Notes: generated by a model from the letters alone, not told the origin. DNA of 64,000 nt from Pleurodeles waltl (GCF_031143425.1 NC_090443.1:1056159554-1056223553); one strand, 5' to 3'. Shown: positions 10,836 through 23,446, numbered from the stretch's first letter. Program-made: numbers and translations.

Positions 10836-13500
10836 ATAAAGCAACTTCGGTCTAGGCAGATGTGCAATCATGTTAACTGTGTCTAGTTCAATCCCCAGAA
10901 AAAACAAGGTTGTACTGGGAACTTCTGTCGTCTCAGGAGCCAAGGGCACCCCAAATTCATCAGCCATGACCTCAAACTGATGCAGTATCCTGCCACACTC
11001 ACCTGCACCCGCCTTGCCGACAAACAAGAAGTCATCCAGGTAGTGCGTAACCCCCGTATGTCCACTGCCCTTCACAAAGACCCATTACAATGAAGAGCTG
11101 TGCACTCAAAAAGTGCACAGGAAATGGCACATCCCATAGGCAATGCCCTGCAATGTAAATAGCCCCATCAAACTACATCCCCAACAAGGAAAAATTCCCT
11201 GGGTGAATAGGCAGTAAAAGAAAGGCAGATTTGACGTTGATTTTGCCAGGTAAGACCCCTGCCTGCATTGTCGGCCCAAACCCACAGCAACATCAACTGA
11301 GGCATACAACACTCTAGTATCGTCTGTGGCTATGAAGTCATTGACCGATATCCCCTCTGGCCATGACATATGGTGTATCAACCTGTACTCCCCCTCTTGC
11401 TTCTTGGGCACTACCCCCAGTGGAGAGATCATGAGGTCCAACATGGGCCAATCAAAGAACGGCCCCGCAATCCTATCTTTCCTCGTTTCTTTGCACAATT
11501 TTGCCCTCACCACATCCAGCAGCTTCTTGGCTGACCACAAATTGTCAGCCAATCTGCGACCCCTAAGTCCTTGATACCCCAGTCGAAAACCTTCCCAAAA
11601 ACCCCATTCCAGTCTCAGTGCCACATCCACCTCAGGATGTCGGGCCAGCCATGGCAACAATGCCTCCAACTTAATTGGCGTAGGAGCCCTTTGGACTAGC
11701 AGAGCCCTGCTGTCCTCTGCCCCTTCTGGCCTTCCATTGCTCTGCCAGGCTGGCCAGCATAAAGCATTGTGTGATGGGATGTCTGCCCCCACACTTGGAG
11801 CATTTGTGCTTGAATCTGCACTGTTGCAGAAACCCTTGTTATAATTCCAACATGCCCCGGATGTCCCCCTGGCTGAATTGCTTCTGGCCCCGGTGTTGAC
11901 TGCACCACCTAGCCCCTGCTGGGCAGTGCGTGGCTGAAAGGACTTATAAGTGATAGGCAATCCGCTCGCTGTATGAGTTGATGCCGTAGACTGGGTTAAT
12001 GATATCCATTGCATTCAGGGTTCCGATTCCACATCACCCCACGGCTTGTCCGAGTTGACACTGACTTATGCTCGGAATTCCTCATCGTAGTTAAGTCAGG
12101 CAAACCCCCCAAAGTGCATTTGGGCCTTCCTAATGATGTCCATGTATTTAAACAAGGCGATTGCCCTGTCGGGGTATTTATCACAATAAACGTTGCCATA
12201 TGTCTAAAATGCCGACGTCCAGTTCTCCATGGTAATAGGAACCCTAGGTCACCTGGCTAACTCCCATTCTTCCTCCTTCGATCCTTCTTTGGCCTGAATA
12301 TCCCTGTGGAGAAGCTTAAACACATCCACATGTACATTCTTCCAAATCCTACTTTTCGTTTTGTCAGATAGATGTGATCCCAGCGGCATGGCCAGCTTCA
12401 TATAAGGTAACTGCTTCTTGTGCCCCACCTCTTCCTTGGACTCCTCACTCTCTACAACGCCAACCGCCGCTGACTCCCTTACCTGCTGGGATGCTCACAT
12501 CCTTCTTCTGTTGCTGGCCGCCGGGACCACCTGCTTCCTCCCCCCTTGCGTGCCACTAAGACCAGCCCTCTTCTCCTGCAATTTGGCTACACCCGACATC
12601 TAGGCCTCCCCTGTTAAGCCCTGACATTGTTGTCTGGGCCCCCCCACATCCTCACTCACCTCACCTTCCTCCCATGCATCACTCTGATTGTCGTAATCAT
12701 GTTCCAGCTCATCCCGTCACTCGAACATATGAACCACCTTAGCTTGTGTTGCCATGGAAGATTGCAAAACCCGTTCCCGTTTTGTCTTGACTTTGGATGT
12801 TGCAGAACGCCCAGGGTCCGGAGATGTAGGGAGGGCTGCATTAAACTCCCCTATGTCTTCGAAACCACGCCCAGTGCCCTCTTGGGCAGTGATTCTCCAC
12901 ATCCCTCTTAGTCCCACCTCTGACCGACACCCCTTTTCCCTTCTTAACCTGCTGCACCTGCTCATCCCCCTCCTACCTGCACAATGTTTCCGATAAGGCC
13001 TCCATCTCCTCCTCTGCCCGACGCTGTTCTCGGATCCTGGCTACCTTGCCAGATTGGTCTGGTGTCTGCTGTTCTGGCCCTCAGGCCCACTACAGCCCTT
13101 ACACCCTTTGTGTCCTGCTGCAGCCAAACCCTCACTTCCTTGCACGTTGCTGCTCACAAATGTGCCAGCACCCTGCCTGACACCACAGCCGCCATCACCT
13201 GCCTGTTTTCTCTTGCCCCCGTAGCTTTGGGCACGGGCTACCGTCCCCCAGGTTCTATAGCATCTGCCCTCGTACACTAAGGTCCAGTGAGCCCTCTCAC
13301 CCTGTGGCCCCTAGGTCCCCCACGTTTGACAGCTTGCCGCCTTAAACCCTCAAGTGTGGGACAGGTCTGCTGTGTCACACTTTACTCCTCCCAGGCAGCC
13401 CCCCCTGCACCTAAAAGCTCAGATGTGTTAGCTTGCAGCTCCTCAGGTGTAGGTTTTGTCCAGGGAGTTGATTCCTCCTCCTCAAAGGTGAAATCTTAAT
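10836..13500 (-). pseudogene. DIRS-like retrotransposon fragment: gag and 5' part of reverse transcriptase
   Basis: Read on minus from 13500 down. 12280-11700 holds a degenerate gag with a Cys-rich knuckle beginning CWNYNKGFC (~11850). 11670-11260 holds the RT fingers, with ISPLGVVPKKQEGEYRLIHH, a signature shared by DIRS/Ngaro-type RTs. After frameshifts, 11075-10860 has the palm with YLDDFL, the catalytic motif, then FLGIELD. RNase H, methyltransferase-like and tyrosine recombinase domains expected downstream are absent because the element is cut at ~10836 by the minisatellite. The stretch 12300-13500 is GC-rich and probably the remaining gag, but it is too broken to assign domain by domain. 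Proline/serine-rich plus-strand ORFs here are shadows. Confidence 0.75.
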
Positions 13501-14553
13501 TGGAGGGAGGGATAGTGGATAACATTTTACCCTTTCTACCCCTGCTTTTGGGAAGCTCTTGGTCCATTGTTCCAGGATCCAAGTTTCCCTGTATTCTTTA
13601 CTTCTTGGCCTGAGCCCCTGTCAAAGCAAAGATGTGCCCAGGAATGCCCAGCATGGCAGCATGGGCCTCCAACTTTCTTTGGACCAGTAACCCCCTCCCC
13701 CCCAGTTACGATCAACAACAGCCATGGGGTTGGCTTACAGTGTTGTTATGGGCATCTGTCACTTGGTACTGATGACCAAGTAGGTGTTACTCAGGCACCA
13801 ACAGTTTTTCAGTCACCATTGTGACACTGGCACCAGTGTCCCTGTAGGCCTCAACCTGATCACCATTTATTAGGGGTTGTTGCTTGTACTTATCCATATT
13901 AAGGGGACAAGCAACAAGGGTGGCAAGGTCAATGCCACCATCAGAGACTAAAACAGCCTCAGTTGTTTCCCTAACTAAACCAACCCCCACTACACTTCCC
14001 AGAGTGAGCCCTGCCACACCCTTGGAATGACTATTGGTAGTGTTATTTTTCCCACCACCATTGCTATTGCCAGGGGCACTAGTTGAAGCAGTGGGGGTTG
14101 TGGTGGTGGGAGCCTTGGTGTTTTTCTTTGGACAAGTACTGTCCTTTGTTCTTACACATATAACACCAAGGCTTCTTATTCTGATGGTTGGAAGAGGATT
14201 TAGACCCACCCCAGAAGGTTTCTGTGGGCCTGATGAAGACTCTTTGTTTTGATCTTTGTCCCCACCTTTGTCATGAGACTTGCCATCTTTCTTCTTGTCC
14301 TTGTCACCCCCTGTATGAGCTTTTCTGCTCACCCTTGTTCTGACCCATTTGTCTGCGATCTGAGTTTACCAAGTACTGGTGCAACAAGTCAGACACACAG
14401 TTATTCAAAATATGCTCTCTTGGAATCAGATTGCATAAGCCCTCATAATCAGACACTTTGCTGCCATGTAACCAGCATTCTAAAGCCTTAACAGAACAGT
14501 CCACAAAGTCAACCCAATCCTGAAAGGACGCTTTTCTGTTTTCTCTGAACTTA

Positions 14554-15240
14554 GGGCCAGATGTAGCAAAGTAAAATTTTGCGAGTTGCAAATTGCGAGT
14601 CATACCGACTCGCAATTTGCAACTCGCAAACTTTTATGCAGAAAGGTGTCTCAGACACCTTCTGCGACTCGCTATGGGGTCGCAAAGACCCACCTCATGA
14701 ATATTAATGAGGTGGGTCGCATTTTGCGACCCCATAGCGAGTCCAGGCACTCACAGGGATGGTGGCCTGCTGGAGACAGCAGATCTCCATGTCTGTGACT
14801 GCTTTTTTAATAAAGCAGTTTTTTTTTCTTTTTGCAGCCCGTTTTCCTTAAAGGAAAACGAGTTGCAAAAAGAAAAACTTCCGAAACCATTTGGTTTCGT
14901 TTTTTTCAGAGTAGGCAGTGGTCCATAGGACCACTGCCTGCTCCGAAAAAACATTGTTTTCGGCATTCACAAAGGGGAAGGGGTCCCATGGGACCCCTTC
15001 CCGTTTGCGAATGAGTTACCACCCACTCCAAGTGGGTGGTAACTGCGAGTTGGTTTGCGACATGGCGATGCGGTCGCAAATAGGAAGGGAACACCCCTTC
15101 CTATTTGCGAGTCGCATCCCCAAATTGCGAGTCGGTACCGACTCGCAATTTGGGGATGTCCATCGCGTTAGGATGTTTGCATGCCACAAACTGCGTTTTT
15201 CGCAGTTTGCGACATGCAAACAGCTACCTACATCTGGCCC
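14554..15240. mobile_element. MITE, GGGCCAGATGTAG family, copy 1 (687 bp)
   Basis: Terminal inverted repeats begin GGGCCAGATGTAG on both strands. Target duplication is TTA at 14551-14553 and 15241-15243. The interior is a chain of inverted repeats built from words such as gcgagtcg, including a pair of arms reading ttgcgagttgcaaattgcga at the left. No ORF of interest. A 3-bp TTA duplication fits a Harbinger-type transposase, but the family assignment is inference. Confidence 0.9.
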
Positions 15241-15693
15241 TTAGTCCTGTATTGTCCGGTGGTTAAGCCAAATCCATTCAAGAGTGCAGTTTTAAGAATA
15301 CCATAATTGTCGCAGTCTTCTTTTCTGACAGTGAGAAGTCTATCCCTTCCCTTGTCAGAAAAGGACAACCACAGAATAGCAACCCACTGCCTTTGAGGGA
15401 CCCTTTGAACTGTGCAGGCACTTTCAAAAGCAGCAAACCACTTGTAAATAGAATCCCCACCTTGTATGGGGGAACAATTTTGTGCAAATTTCTAGAGTCA
15501 ATGGTGTCCTCCCTAACTCCCTAACCCCTGAAACTGCTGCTGCTGCCACCATGGGGAACTAACCCCAACCCCTGCCTTTCCCTTTCCACAGCCAAGGCCT
15601 CCCTATCTAGGGCTAGCTGTTGCTGCTGCAGCCTCAGCCTGGCCTCCTCCAGTCTCAGTTTCCCGACCTCCCTATCTATGGAGTCATCACCTG

Positions 15694-16409
15694 GGGCCAG
15701 ATGTAGGAAGGAAGCAATTTGCGAGTTGCAAATTGCGAGTCCTTCCGACTCGCAATTTGCAACTCGCAAATTGCTATGCAGTACGGTGTCTCAGACACCG
15801 ACTGCAACTCGCTATGGGGTCGCAATGACCCACCTCATGAATATTCATGAGGTGGGTCGCAAATTGCGGCCCCATAGCGAATATAGGCACTCGCTAACAT
15901 GGAGGCCTGCTGTAGTCAGCAGGCCTCCATGTTAGCGACCTGCTTTTCAATAAAGCAGTTTTTTTTTTTTTTAAATGTAGCCCGTTTTCCCTAAGGGAAA
16001 ACGAGCTGCATTTCAAAAAATCCGAAACCTTTTGTTTCGTTTTTTTCAGGGCAGGGAGTGGTCCCTTGGACCACTCCCTGCCCTGAAAAAATATTTTGGG
16101 GTCCATTCACAAAGGGGAAGGGGTCCCATGGGGACCCCTTCCCGTTTGCGAATGGGTTACCATCCACTTCAAGTGGATGGTAACTGCGACTCCATTTGCG
16201 ACCGCATAAGCGGTCACAAATGGAATTGCATACCATTGCGAATCGCAAATAGGAAGGGAACACCCCTTCCTATTTGCGATTCGGAAATGCATTTTGCGAG
16301 TCGGTAACGACTCGCAAAATGCATTTCTGCATAGGAAACACGCATTTGCGAGTCGCAAACGGCAAATTTTGCCGTTTGCGACTCGCAAAGTGCTTCCTAC
16401 ATCTGGCCC
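15694..16409. mobile_element. MITE, GGGCCAGATGTAG family, copy 2 (716 bp)
   Basis: Same ends and internal order as copy 1, with target duplication CTG at 15691-15693 and 16410-16412. It was inserted into the same gag gene roughly 0.5 kb from copy 1. The interior again consists of successive hairpins, for example a 5'-ccttcc/ggaagg pair around 16250-16270. Non-autonomous. Confidence 0.9.
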
Positions 16410-17036
16410 CTGGAGCTGAACCATGGGATCCCTCAGAAACTGAGGAGATATGGGAATGGGCAGAGGTAGATCTTTCCCTAACTGTTGTGACCCTAGTGAC
16501 TTGACCTCTGGGTGTGAAGGGAGCCCTGACTGAATGACTACCACTACCAGCTACACTATTGGGTCTACTAGGTGTAAGGTCTTTGGAAGAGCCCTCCCCT
16601 GAACTTGAAGGATGATTTTCTGATTCTAAGGATTTAGAATCTCCCTCCGCCTCCTCCTCCTCCTGGCTATAAGCATGTTCCTGATCATCCTGAAGGAGAA
16701 GGCTCAAAAGAAAATTCTTATTGGGGTTCTTCCCTACATCTAGTTTTCTGTCTGAGCAAAGCCCCTTCAATTCCTTGAAGGTCATGCCCTTATAGGGTGT
16801 ACCCATGACCCCAGTGGTAGGCCCACCAGTAGACATGATGTGAGCGTGTGTTAGTGTAGTGTAGGAAACCCTAACCTGCCTAACCTCTAGTCTCTTGGAA
16901 AGCAAAGTAAGAGATTAGAAGCCTCTACAAGGTATATGTGTTTAGCTCTAGGTAAAGAGTATTCTTCCCTGTGGAAAGCACGGGTGACAGAGTGATAATG
17001 CAATTGTAAGTGCTTATCCCACCGCTGTACCACCAA

Positions 17037-18817
17037 TGGAGGAGGCTGGCCTGGTTTGTAGTACGTACCTAAGGTACTTACACCTTGTACCATGTCCAGT
17101 TATCCCTTATTAGTGAAATGTAGGCAGTGTCTAGAAGCCAGGCTCTCTAGAGGATCTGTAGCTGAGCATCCAAGGCTTATCTAGGAGACATGCAAAGCTC
17201 ATGCAATACCACTGTAGTCAAACAGTACTCACACCTGAAAGAAAATACTCAATGTTGAAAAAATAAAGGTACTTTATTTTGGTGACACAAATGCCAAAGA
17301 TACCATAGAGACTATACTCTCTTAAGAGGTAAGTAACACACAAATTATATACACTAATATGCAGAAATAGCTAGCTGTAAAACAGTTAGAAAAAGTGCAA
17401 ATAGTGAAAATCACAATAGGTAGGAATGGGCCTAGGGGGAACACAAACCATATACTAATAAAGTAAAATGCGAAAATCGGTTTCCCACCTAGGCAAGTGT
17501 AGTCTGTAGAGGGGTGCTGGGAGTATTAGAAAACACCAAAGGTAAGTAATAGAACCCACCCCAGAGCCCAGGAAAGTGGGAGTAAATCACAGTAACTTTC
17601 CTAGAACACACAAGAACACGAGAAAGAAGATTATGCAAGAACCAGAAAAGACTGCAAGACACCAATAATGTACTCCTGCATCTGAAGACCTGTGGAAAAA
17701 GGGGACCAAGTCCAAGAAGCACAGAAGAGTCCAGGGAGAACAGGAACCCCTGCTACCCACGGATATAGGTGCAAAAGAAGAACCATTGATTAAGAACAAC
17801 AGTCAGTACTGCACCCAAGAAGACGGATGTGGGTTCCTGGTTGGTGCAAATGATGTCCCACGCTGGATGGATGATTGCAGTCAGGTTTCGTTGCTGGATT
17901 CCGCCAACAAGCCTTGGCACACGCAAAGCTCGCAGTTTTCGGAAAATGGCGCTGCCCGGGACCAGGAGGGATCTGGTGGGCTCTACCCAGGAGGAGGAGT
18001 CAGAGGGGGCTCTCAGCAACTCAGAAAGCCCTCCGAAGACCAGGCAGCGAGCACAGGAGTCCCACAGCATGGGTACAAAGGAGGTGTAAAAGGAGGCCCA
18101 CGCAGCACTACAACAAAGGATCCCATGCCGCTGGAGAATCATGAAGGAAGGTGTGCATCGCAGGAAGATGTGCTGTGGGCTGGAGCTGCAGGGTGCACAA
18201 AGAACTTTGTGGAAGGATGCCAACAAAGCCTTGGCAACTGCAAAACATGTGGTGCACGGGGGTACTGTCTTGCGTGGGGAGGCAAGCTCTCACCTCCACC
18301 AAAGTTGGACAGTTGGACGGCAGGACCATCGGGACCACTTCAGTCCACCACCCATGATGCAGGATCCAGGCAACTCGTTAGGAGAGGGGACCCACGCAGC
18401 CAGTCGTTGATAAAGAGAGGTGCCTGCTGAAGCAGGGGAGGGACTCCTTCACTCCAAGGGAGATTCCTTCGTTCCTCTGGTGCAGGCTGAAGACAGGCTG
18501 TCCTCTGAGGATGCACAAATGGGAAACAGTTGCAGTTGCTGGCAGGAGCTGAAGCTACAATGTTGCAGAAGTCGTTTTTTGCTTCTTTGTTGCAGTTTGT
18601 AGAGTTTCTGGAGGGTCCAGATGCAGTTTCATCTATAGGAAGGTGATGTAGAGGATGCAGAGGATTCCTGCTGGAGTCTTGCAATCCGAATCTGAAGAAC
18701 CACCCAAGAGAGAGACCCTAAACAGCCTTGAAAGGCGGATTGGTCAACTACACAGGTAAGCACCAATCAGGGGAGGGCTCTGAGGTTACCATGGCAAAAA
18801 GAGGGTACTTTCCTACA
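17037..18817 (-). mobile_element. 5' LTR of the gag-pro retrotransposon (1781 bp)
   Basis: On the minus strand it starts TGTAGGAAAGTACCC (18817) and ends CCAGCCTCC-TCCA (17037; consensus end CCTACA with one change). It lies just upstream of the gag start at 16836. Long segments match the LTRs at 51971-55900 and 58816-61960, for example gccaacaagccttggcacac near 17906 and 54025. A two-strand poly(A)-signal block (aataaaggtactttatt) is at about 17264-17280. The sequence immediately after it on minus (17036-17019) should hold the primer-binding site, but I cannot name the tRNA. ORFs inside are not coding. Confidence 0.8.
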
Positions 18818-19130
18818 GTGGAACTTTCTAATCATTGCTGCCATAACTTTCCAACGCTATAGTTAATACGCCTGAGTGTTGTGACTGAATATACCGGGTG
18901 ACTGGTCTGCTTGCTTTAAAACCTGTGGAAAAGTTAAAAAGTAGTGTTAACGGGCCACACTAACCTCCCATTGAACTGGAAAGTAAAGAGTTGTACATAA
19001 CATTCTGCACTATTTTATTAAGCTGTTCTTCTGTGATATTAATATACTTTTGCCAATTGTCAAACCGTGCAAGAGAAGGAATGCTAGATGTATTTAAATT
19101 TTTAGTATTAGCTAATCCAAGACACGTATG

Positions 19131-20134
19131 AGGTCATTCTGACCCCGGCGGTCGGTGTTAAGGTGGCGGTAGTACCGCCAACAGGCTGGCCGTACACACC
19201 AACAAATAAGACATTGGCGGGTTGGCTGGAGCCAAACTGCCAATTTACCATTCATACTGCCAATCTCCAGTCCGGCCGCCGCAATAGTTCCGCCAGTGGC
19301 ATTTTGACCCTGCCTACCGCCATGGTTTTCGTGAAGTTAGCAATGCCACGAAAACCATGAGGGTAGGCTCTACCACTGACAGGGAATTCCTTCCCTGTCA
19401 CTGGTAGGAGGCTCACCCACCCCCCATACACTCCCCAGAAGCCCCCCAGGCCCCTCCATCCACGCTCCCCCCTTCTAATCCCCCACCCCTCATGCACGCA
19501 CACACTCCCAGACATGCACAACGCATGCACCCACTCACTCACACTGGCATACACGCATTCATTCATGCATGCACACATCCGTACACGCATTCATTCATGC
19601 GTGCACACATCCGTACACACATTCACACTGACATGCAGACATGCATTCACATTTCCATTTTTACACGCATTCACACACATGCATACACCCACGCAAACAG
19701 CACTACACACACAGACACATTCACACACAAACTCACACATTCATGCACACAACCCCCCCCCACACACACACACACAACACCCCTCACCCCCCTTCCCTGT
19801 CGGAATCCCAACTTACCTGCATCCAGGTGGTCTTCCGTCAGGGAACGGGACGGGGCGCTGCTACCGTCAGCACCACCGCCAGCAGAACACCACCAGGCCG
19901 TATCATATGTCATGATACGGCTGGCAGCGGTCTACTGGCATGGCGGTGCTGGTGGTAGCAGCGCCACCATACCAACATCCACCAGAATGGCCACGGATGG
20001 ATTTCCGCCCTTCTTGGGGAGGAGGTCCGGGTGTGGTCATAATCTGGCGAACGGAGGCTAGCCGCGGTGACGGTCTTTTGGCGGCGGTCAACGTGGCGGT
20101 AGGTGGTTTATACCGCCAATGTCATAATGTGGGC
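19131..20134. mobile_element. Serial-hairpin MITE, ~1.0 kb, with CA/ATGC-rich core
   Basis: The left end aggtcattctgaccccggcgg and the right end ccgccaatgtcataatgtgggc are inverted relatives, and they match the termini of the copies at 23447 and 52189. The centre (19480-19790) is an acacattcatgc-type degenerate microsatellite that creates long His/Thr-rich ORFs on plus and Val/Cys-rich ORFs on minus. These are not genes. Target duplication is not clear at this copy. Confidence 0.8.
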
Positions 20135-20575
20135 TGCAGTCTGTTGTACTGGTTTGTTTAAAAATGTAATTTGCCGAGGGATCAGATAAGCCCTAAATCA
20201 AGTATCAATGCCCTGGACCCGCCAGTGTTGTGAATCACAAATTGATTTTAAATCAATATTGTCCTTCCAATATTTATAACCCTTGAGTGTCAATTTGGAA
20301 ATAAGGGAATCAGAATAAATCAATTTTGTTTGCTTTAGCATATTTTTTTAGCTTGGGAAGGCATGAGCCTATAATAAAATTAAACTGGGTCTGTGGGGAC
20401 ATGAGAAGGAAATAATAAGGGAACTTTTTTGAATATTGTTGGGGACTCCTTACAGTTGGTGTGAGGCAGTGTTCCCACTGTGTATAGTTAAAAACACCAC
20501 ATGGAGCAGTAGCTCTGAGTAAATAATGATGTGCTTAGTAATGATAACAAAACACTGCTCCATAATTTGCAGAAT

Positions 20576-21250
20576 TCAAATACAAATCCTCATTTTTGAA
20601 CACTGTATAGACTTCTTATTCAAATATATTTGAAACAGTTGCAATATCACATAAATCAGACGTGGAACCTGGGTGACAAAGTTGTTCATAGCAATCTTAA
20701 AAACATAAGGAATTTGTAACATTTCTGTGGGACCAAAAATGTCATAAGGGATCTTATACCAAACAATACCATTATGGGCAGAAAATGCAGTAATGCTCAC
20801 AAGAGACAAGTCTCTTTGGACCTTATGTGAGGAAGAATGGGGTTTAAGTACTTCCACTGCCAGTTCTGGAGGAGAGCGATCTGGGAGATGGTGTCCATTC
20901 AGCAGCAGGAAGAAAACCGTAACAAATCCAATCCAGATGAAGAGAAAAAACAAGGAAAGAAAAATCCAAAGGTAGAACTATGGAGTAACCAGGTAAGGCT
21001 TTTTCAACCAAAACAACAGCACATGTGCACCATGCAAGTAAGTATGTGAACATTTTGAAGAGAAATTGCCAATATCAACAAAATAACTAGAGGCAATCTG
21101 TGCAAAAACAGGGATCTCATTAGACAAAGGAGAGCAAGCTGGTCCCCCCAAAGGTGGTTCATAATAAATAATTGCATTATTAGGGGCAGCCGTTGAAAGC
21201 TGTAGACCCACATCAGAAATGAATCCTGTTTTGGCACTACTAACAAGCAC
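20576..21250 (-). pseudogene. Possible retroviral env N-terminal remnant
   Basis: Located 3' of integrase in the proviral direction, where env is expected. Two overlapping minus-strand frames (21250-20978 and 20953-20576) are open for 90-125 codons. The second begins with a hydrophobic run (FFLFIWIGFVTVFFLLL) that could be a signal or anchor segment. I see no fusion peptide, cleavage site or transmembrane subunit. The assignment relies on position and hydrophobicity and could be wrong. Confidence 0.35.
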
Positions 21251-21829
21251 CAGGGAAAGTTCAGCAGCAGAAGTCCCCTACTGGGGAGTAGTAAGATTAG
21301 GGCTTCTTAATGCATGTAGAGAGATCTCTTGCAGGGTAGGGAGGTGATACCCTTGTGGCCTACTGCGGAGAACTGCCCACATGATGTAACTTAATCAACT
21401 CAATGGAAACTTGTTGTTTCTGCTTACAACCAGCAAGAAGTAGTAAAATCACAGATCAAGTACTTTGAACAGCAAGGACAGACACTGGAGCTTGGTAGGG
21501 TGGGCCAAACTCTTTTTTAACTGCAATTTGCTCCCAGACTACATCCCTAACTGTAGGAATCCAGCCAGAAGTCACTGGTTGCTTCTTTACTTCGTCAGTG
21601 GCAGAATGTTTAGAATTCACACCGGAGTGCTCATCTTGGAAGTCCTCTAATTCCTGTAAGACAGTGAAACTTCATTGATCTCAAAGGGTGCATCTGCCTC
21701 CACTGTGCCAGGGTTATCAAGATCAGGACATACATATGGACCCAAAAAAGGACCTCATAGGGGGGTCTGACTACCCAAAGACGTAGACAGATTATTTAAA
21801 GCTCAATGGACTCCATAAAGGTGATGAAT

Positions 21830-22260
21830 CTAACTAAGACCTGAACCTAATACTCTAGCTGTTAGTAACTGCTTTAAGTCACGATTCTTCTGTTCGGCTA
21901 TTGAATTTTCCTTAGGATGATAGGGGGTGGAATAATGTACAGCAACACCCAGGGTGACCATGGTATCCCGATAAGCCTTAGAGGCAAAAGCCGGTCCCTG
22001 GTCCGAATGGAATACTGCTACTGCATATGTTCTGATAAAGACCTGCAAATCTTTAATAACAGTTTGAGCATCAGTTGATTACTGTGGCCACACCGATAGA
22101 AATTGAGAACATGAATCAACAGCCAATAAAACAAATTTAAAGGTACCATTTATATGGAGTGGTCTGCAATGATTTAAATAGACAAATTGTAGTGGCTTAC
22201 TCAAGACTAGAAGGGGTGTCTGCAATGGGCGTGCAACAGTGGAATTTTAAACTTGTTGAC
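21830..22260 (-). pseudogene. Retroviral integrase core, broken
   Basis: Integrase joins viral DNA to the host genome. On minus, a CCDIC pair (~22268-22254) may be the remains of the zinc-binding HHCC domain. The catalytic core follows, with D in LLAVDS (~22115), D in HSDQGPAF (~22000) and E in HPKENS (~21905), the DDE triad in its usual order. A stop lies between the first and second acids (~22080). The C-terminal domain is not recognisable. It is continuous upstream with the RNase H part of pol. Confidence 0.8.
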
Positions 22261-22399
22261 AAATGTCACAACAAGGGACGGTTTTATTTAGTTTGTTTAG
22301 AAAGACCTTGCCACCATTAGCATATCTGTAACAAGGAAATTGTAGTCGTCACACCAGTATGGACAGATGCTAAACCTTTATAAGCAGAAATTATTAATT

Positions 22400-23446
22400 C
22401 TAACCTGTGGTCCTGGTTGGTATCACTTGATCATCCATCTCAGGAATGCAGGCAAAGGGGATATGTTGGGCACTCAACAGATAAGAGCATTTTTTTGGAA
22501 AATGTTTTGGTAGAGATGTGCCACTAGTCGAAGTAGTGACAGCAGTCATAATATCGTCACCTAGTCTTGTATGTGAATGAGTAATAGTAGCTACTACAAC
22601 AGACTGAACATCCGCTTTAGCAGCTTCATCAGCCAATGAATTCCCTATGAGTACACCAACCCGTTGATGCCTCAATGTGCGAATGACATGAGACCACGGC
22701 AAAACACCTTTAAGAGCTGGCATCTTCCCCAAAGCAACGTATGCTTGATTGTGTTACCTTTAGAATCTCTGAGTCCATTCAAACGCCAGCAATGGAAGTG
22801 ATCATTATAGGCCTTGACGCAATAATAGGAATCACACACTACAAGTGTCTGGAATCCTGGATCTGTATTCTGCAGTGCCAGAACCAGAGCTTTCAAATCA
22901 GTCAGCTGAGCGGTACAGTCACCCAAATTTTCTGTATGTGTTTTTATGGCTGAAATTCTCCATTTTTCATGACACCCTTCACCGCAGCCCATGGTGATGA
23001 GTACTTATGTTTAGTACCAACCGTGAGCTGGACTGAACTATCAGTAAATATTATGTAATCATACTGATCTAGGGTCAAACTTTTATTGGACATGGGGTAT
23101 TCCTGTGTTTTTAATGTAGGATCAAAACATAATCTACACCAGTAGCTGTCAAGGAAGTGGCCCACTACATCCATCATGGATGTAAGGCTTTTGCCTTAGG
23201 AACACTTGCCTTGTTCACAGTCTCTAAGGCTGGAATGGGACAAACCACAATTATGTGCTTCTCCTGAACCACTAGACATTTCTTTAGGACAGCTCTCTGA
23301 ACTGCAGTCAGAATTGTTTCTGTGGATGCAAAACACATTTTTTCATTAGAGTATAAATGCAATTTACATGCAATTGGTACAGTTTCATCTTCATTAAAGG
23401 AGACATATGTGTAACCAGTAGAACCTGCAATTATGCGGATCACTAA
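22400..23446 (-). pseudogene. Retroviral RNase H and RT connection, broken
   Basis: RNase H degrades the RNA strand during reverse transcription. On minus, the first acidic strand IIFTDSS is at ~23055, LKALVLAL (helix with a changed catalytic residue) at ~22890 and the VVCDSYYCVKAY block at ~22840. Frames at 23177-22944, 22992-22672 and 22732-22400 are offset, so at least two frameshifts exist. The segment 23446-23174 is the RT connection part and is separated from the rest of RT by the MITE at 23447-24562. Confidence 0.75.

Larger units (their letters stand above)
13521..16836 (-). pseudogene. LTR-retrotransposon gag-protease, broken by two MITEs
   Basis: Start chosen at the ATG at 16836, shortly downstream of the 5' LTR. 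The N-terminal part (16836-16413) opens MSTGGPTTG and contains an acidic Glu-rich tract. The middle part (15693-15244) has an LRLEEARLRLQQQQLALDRE coiled-coil stretch and capsid sequence. The C-terminal part (14550-13521) has a SCAN-like capsid helix block (NNCVSDLLHQYL), a degraded zinc knuckle, and an aspartic protease core DTGAS near 13840-13830. MITEs sit at 14554-15240 and 15694-16409. Additional frameshifts exist (for example ~15280 and ~14340). The intact paralogue is the frame at 61991-64000, which shows the uninterrupted arrangement. The element abuts DIRS sequence at ~13510, so its 3' half is missing. Confidence 0.85.

Noticed and set aside
12374..13499. Pro/Ser-rich plus-strand ORFs
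   Set aside because: GC-rich shadow frames opposite the decayed DIRS gag; no conserved motif.
19492..20061. Long His/Thr-rich ORFs
   Set aside because: They lie on the CA/ATGC-rich core of a MITE; overlapping frames are equally open and a second MITE copy gives the same type of ORF at 23686-24554.
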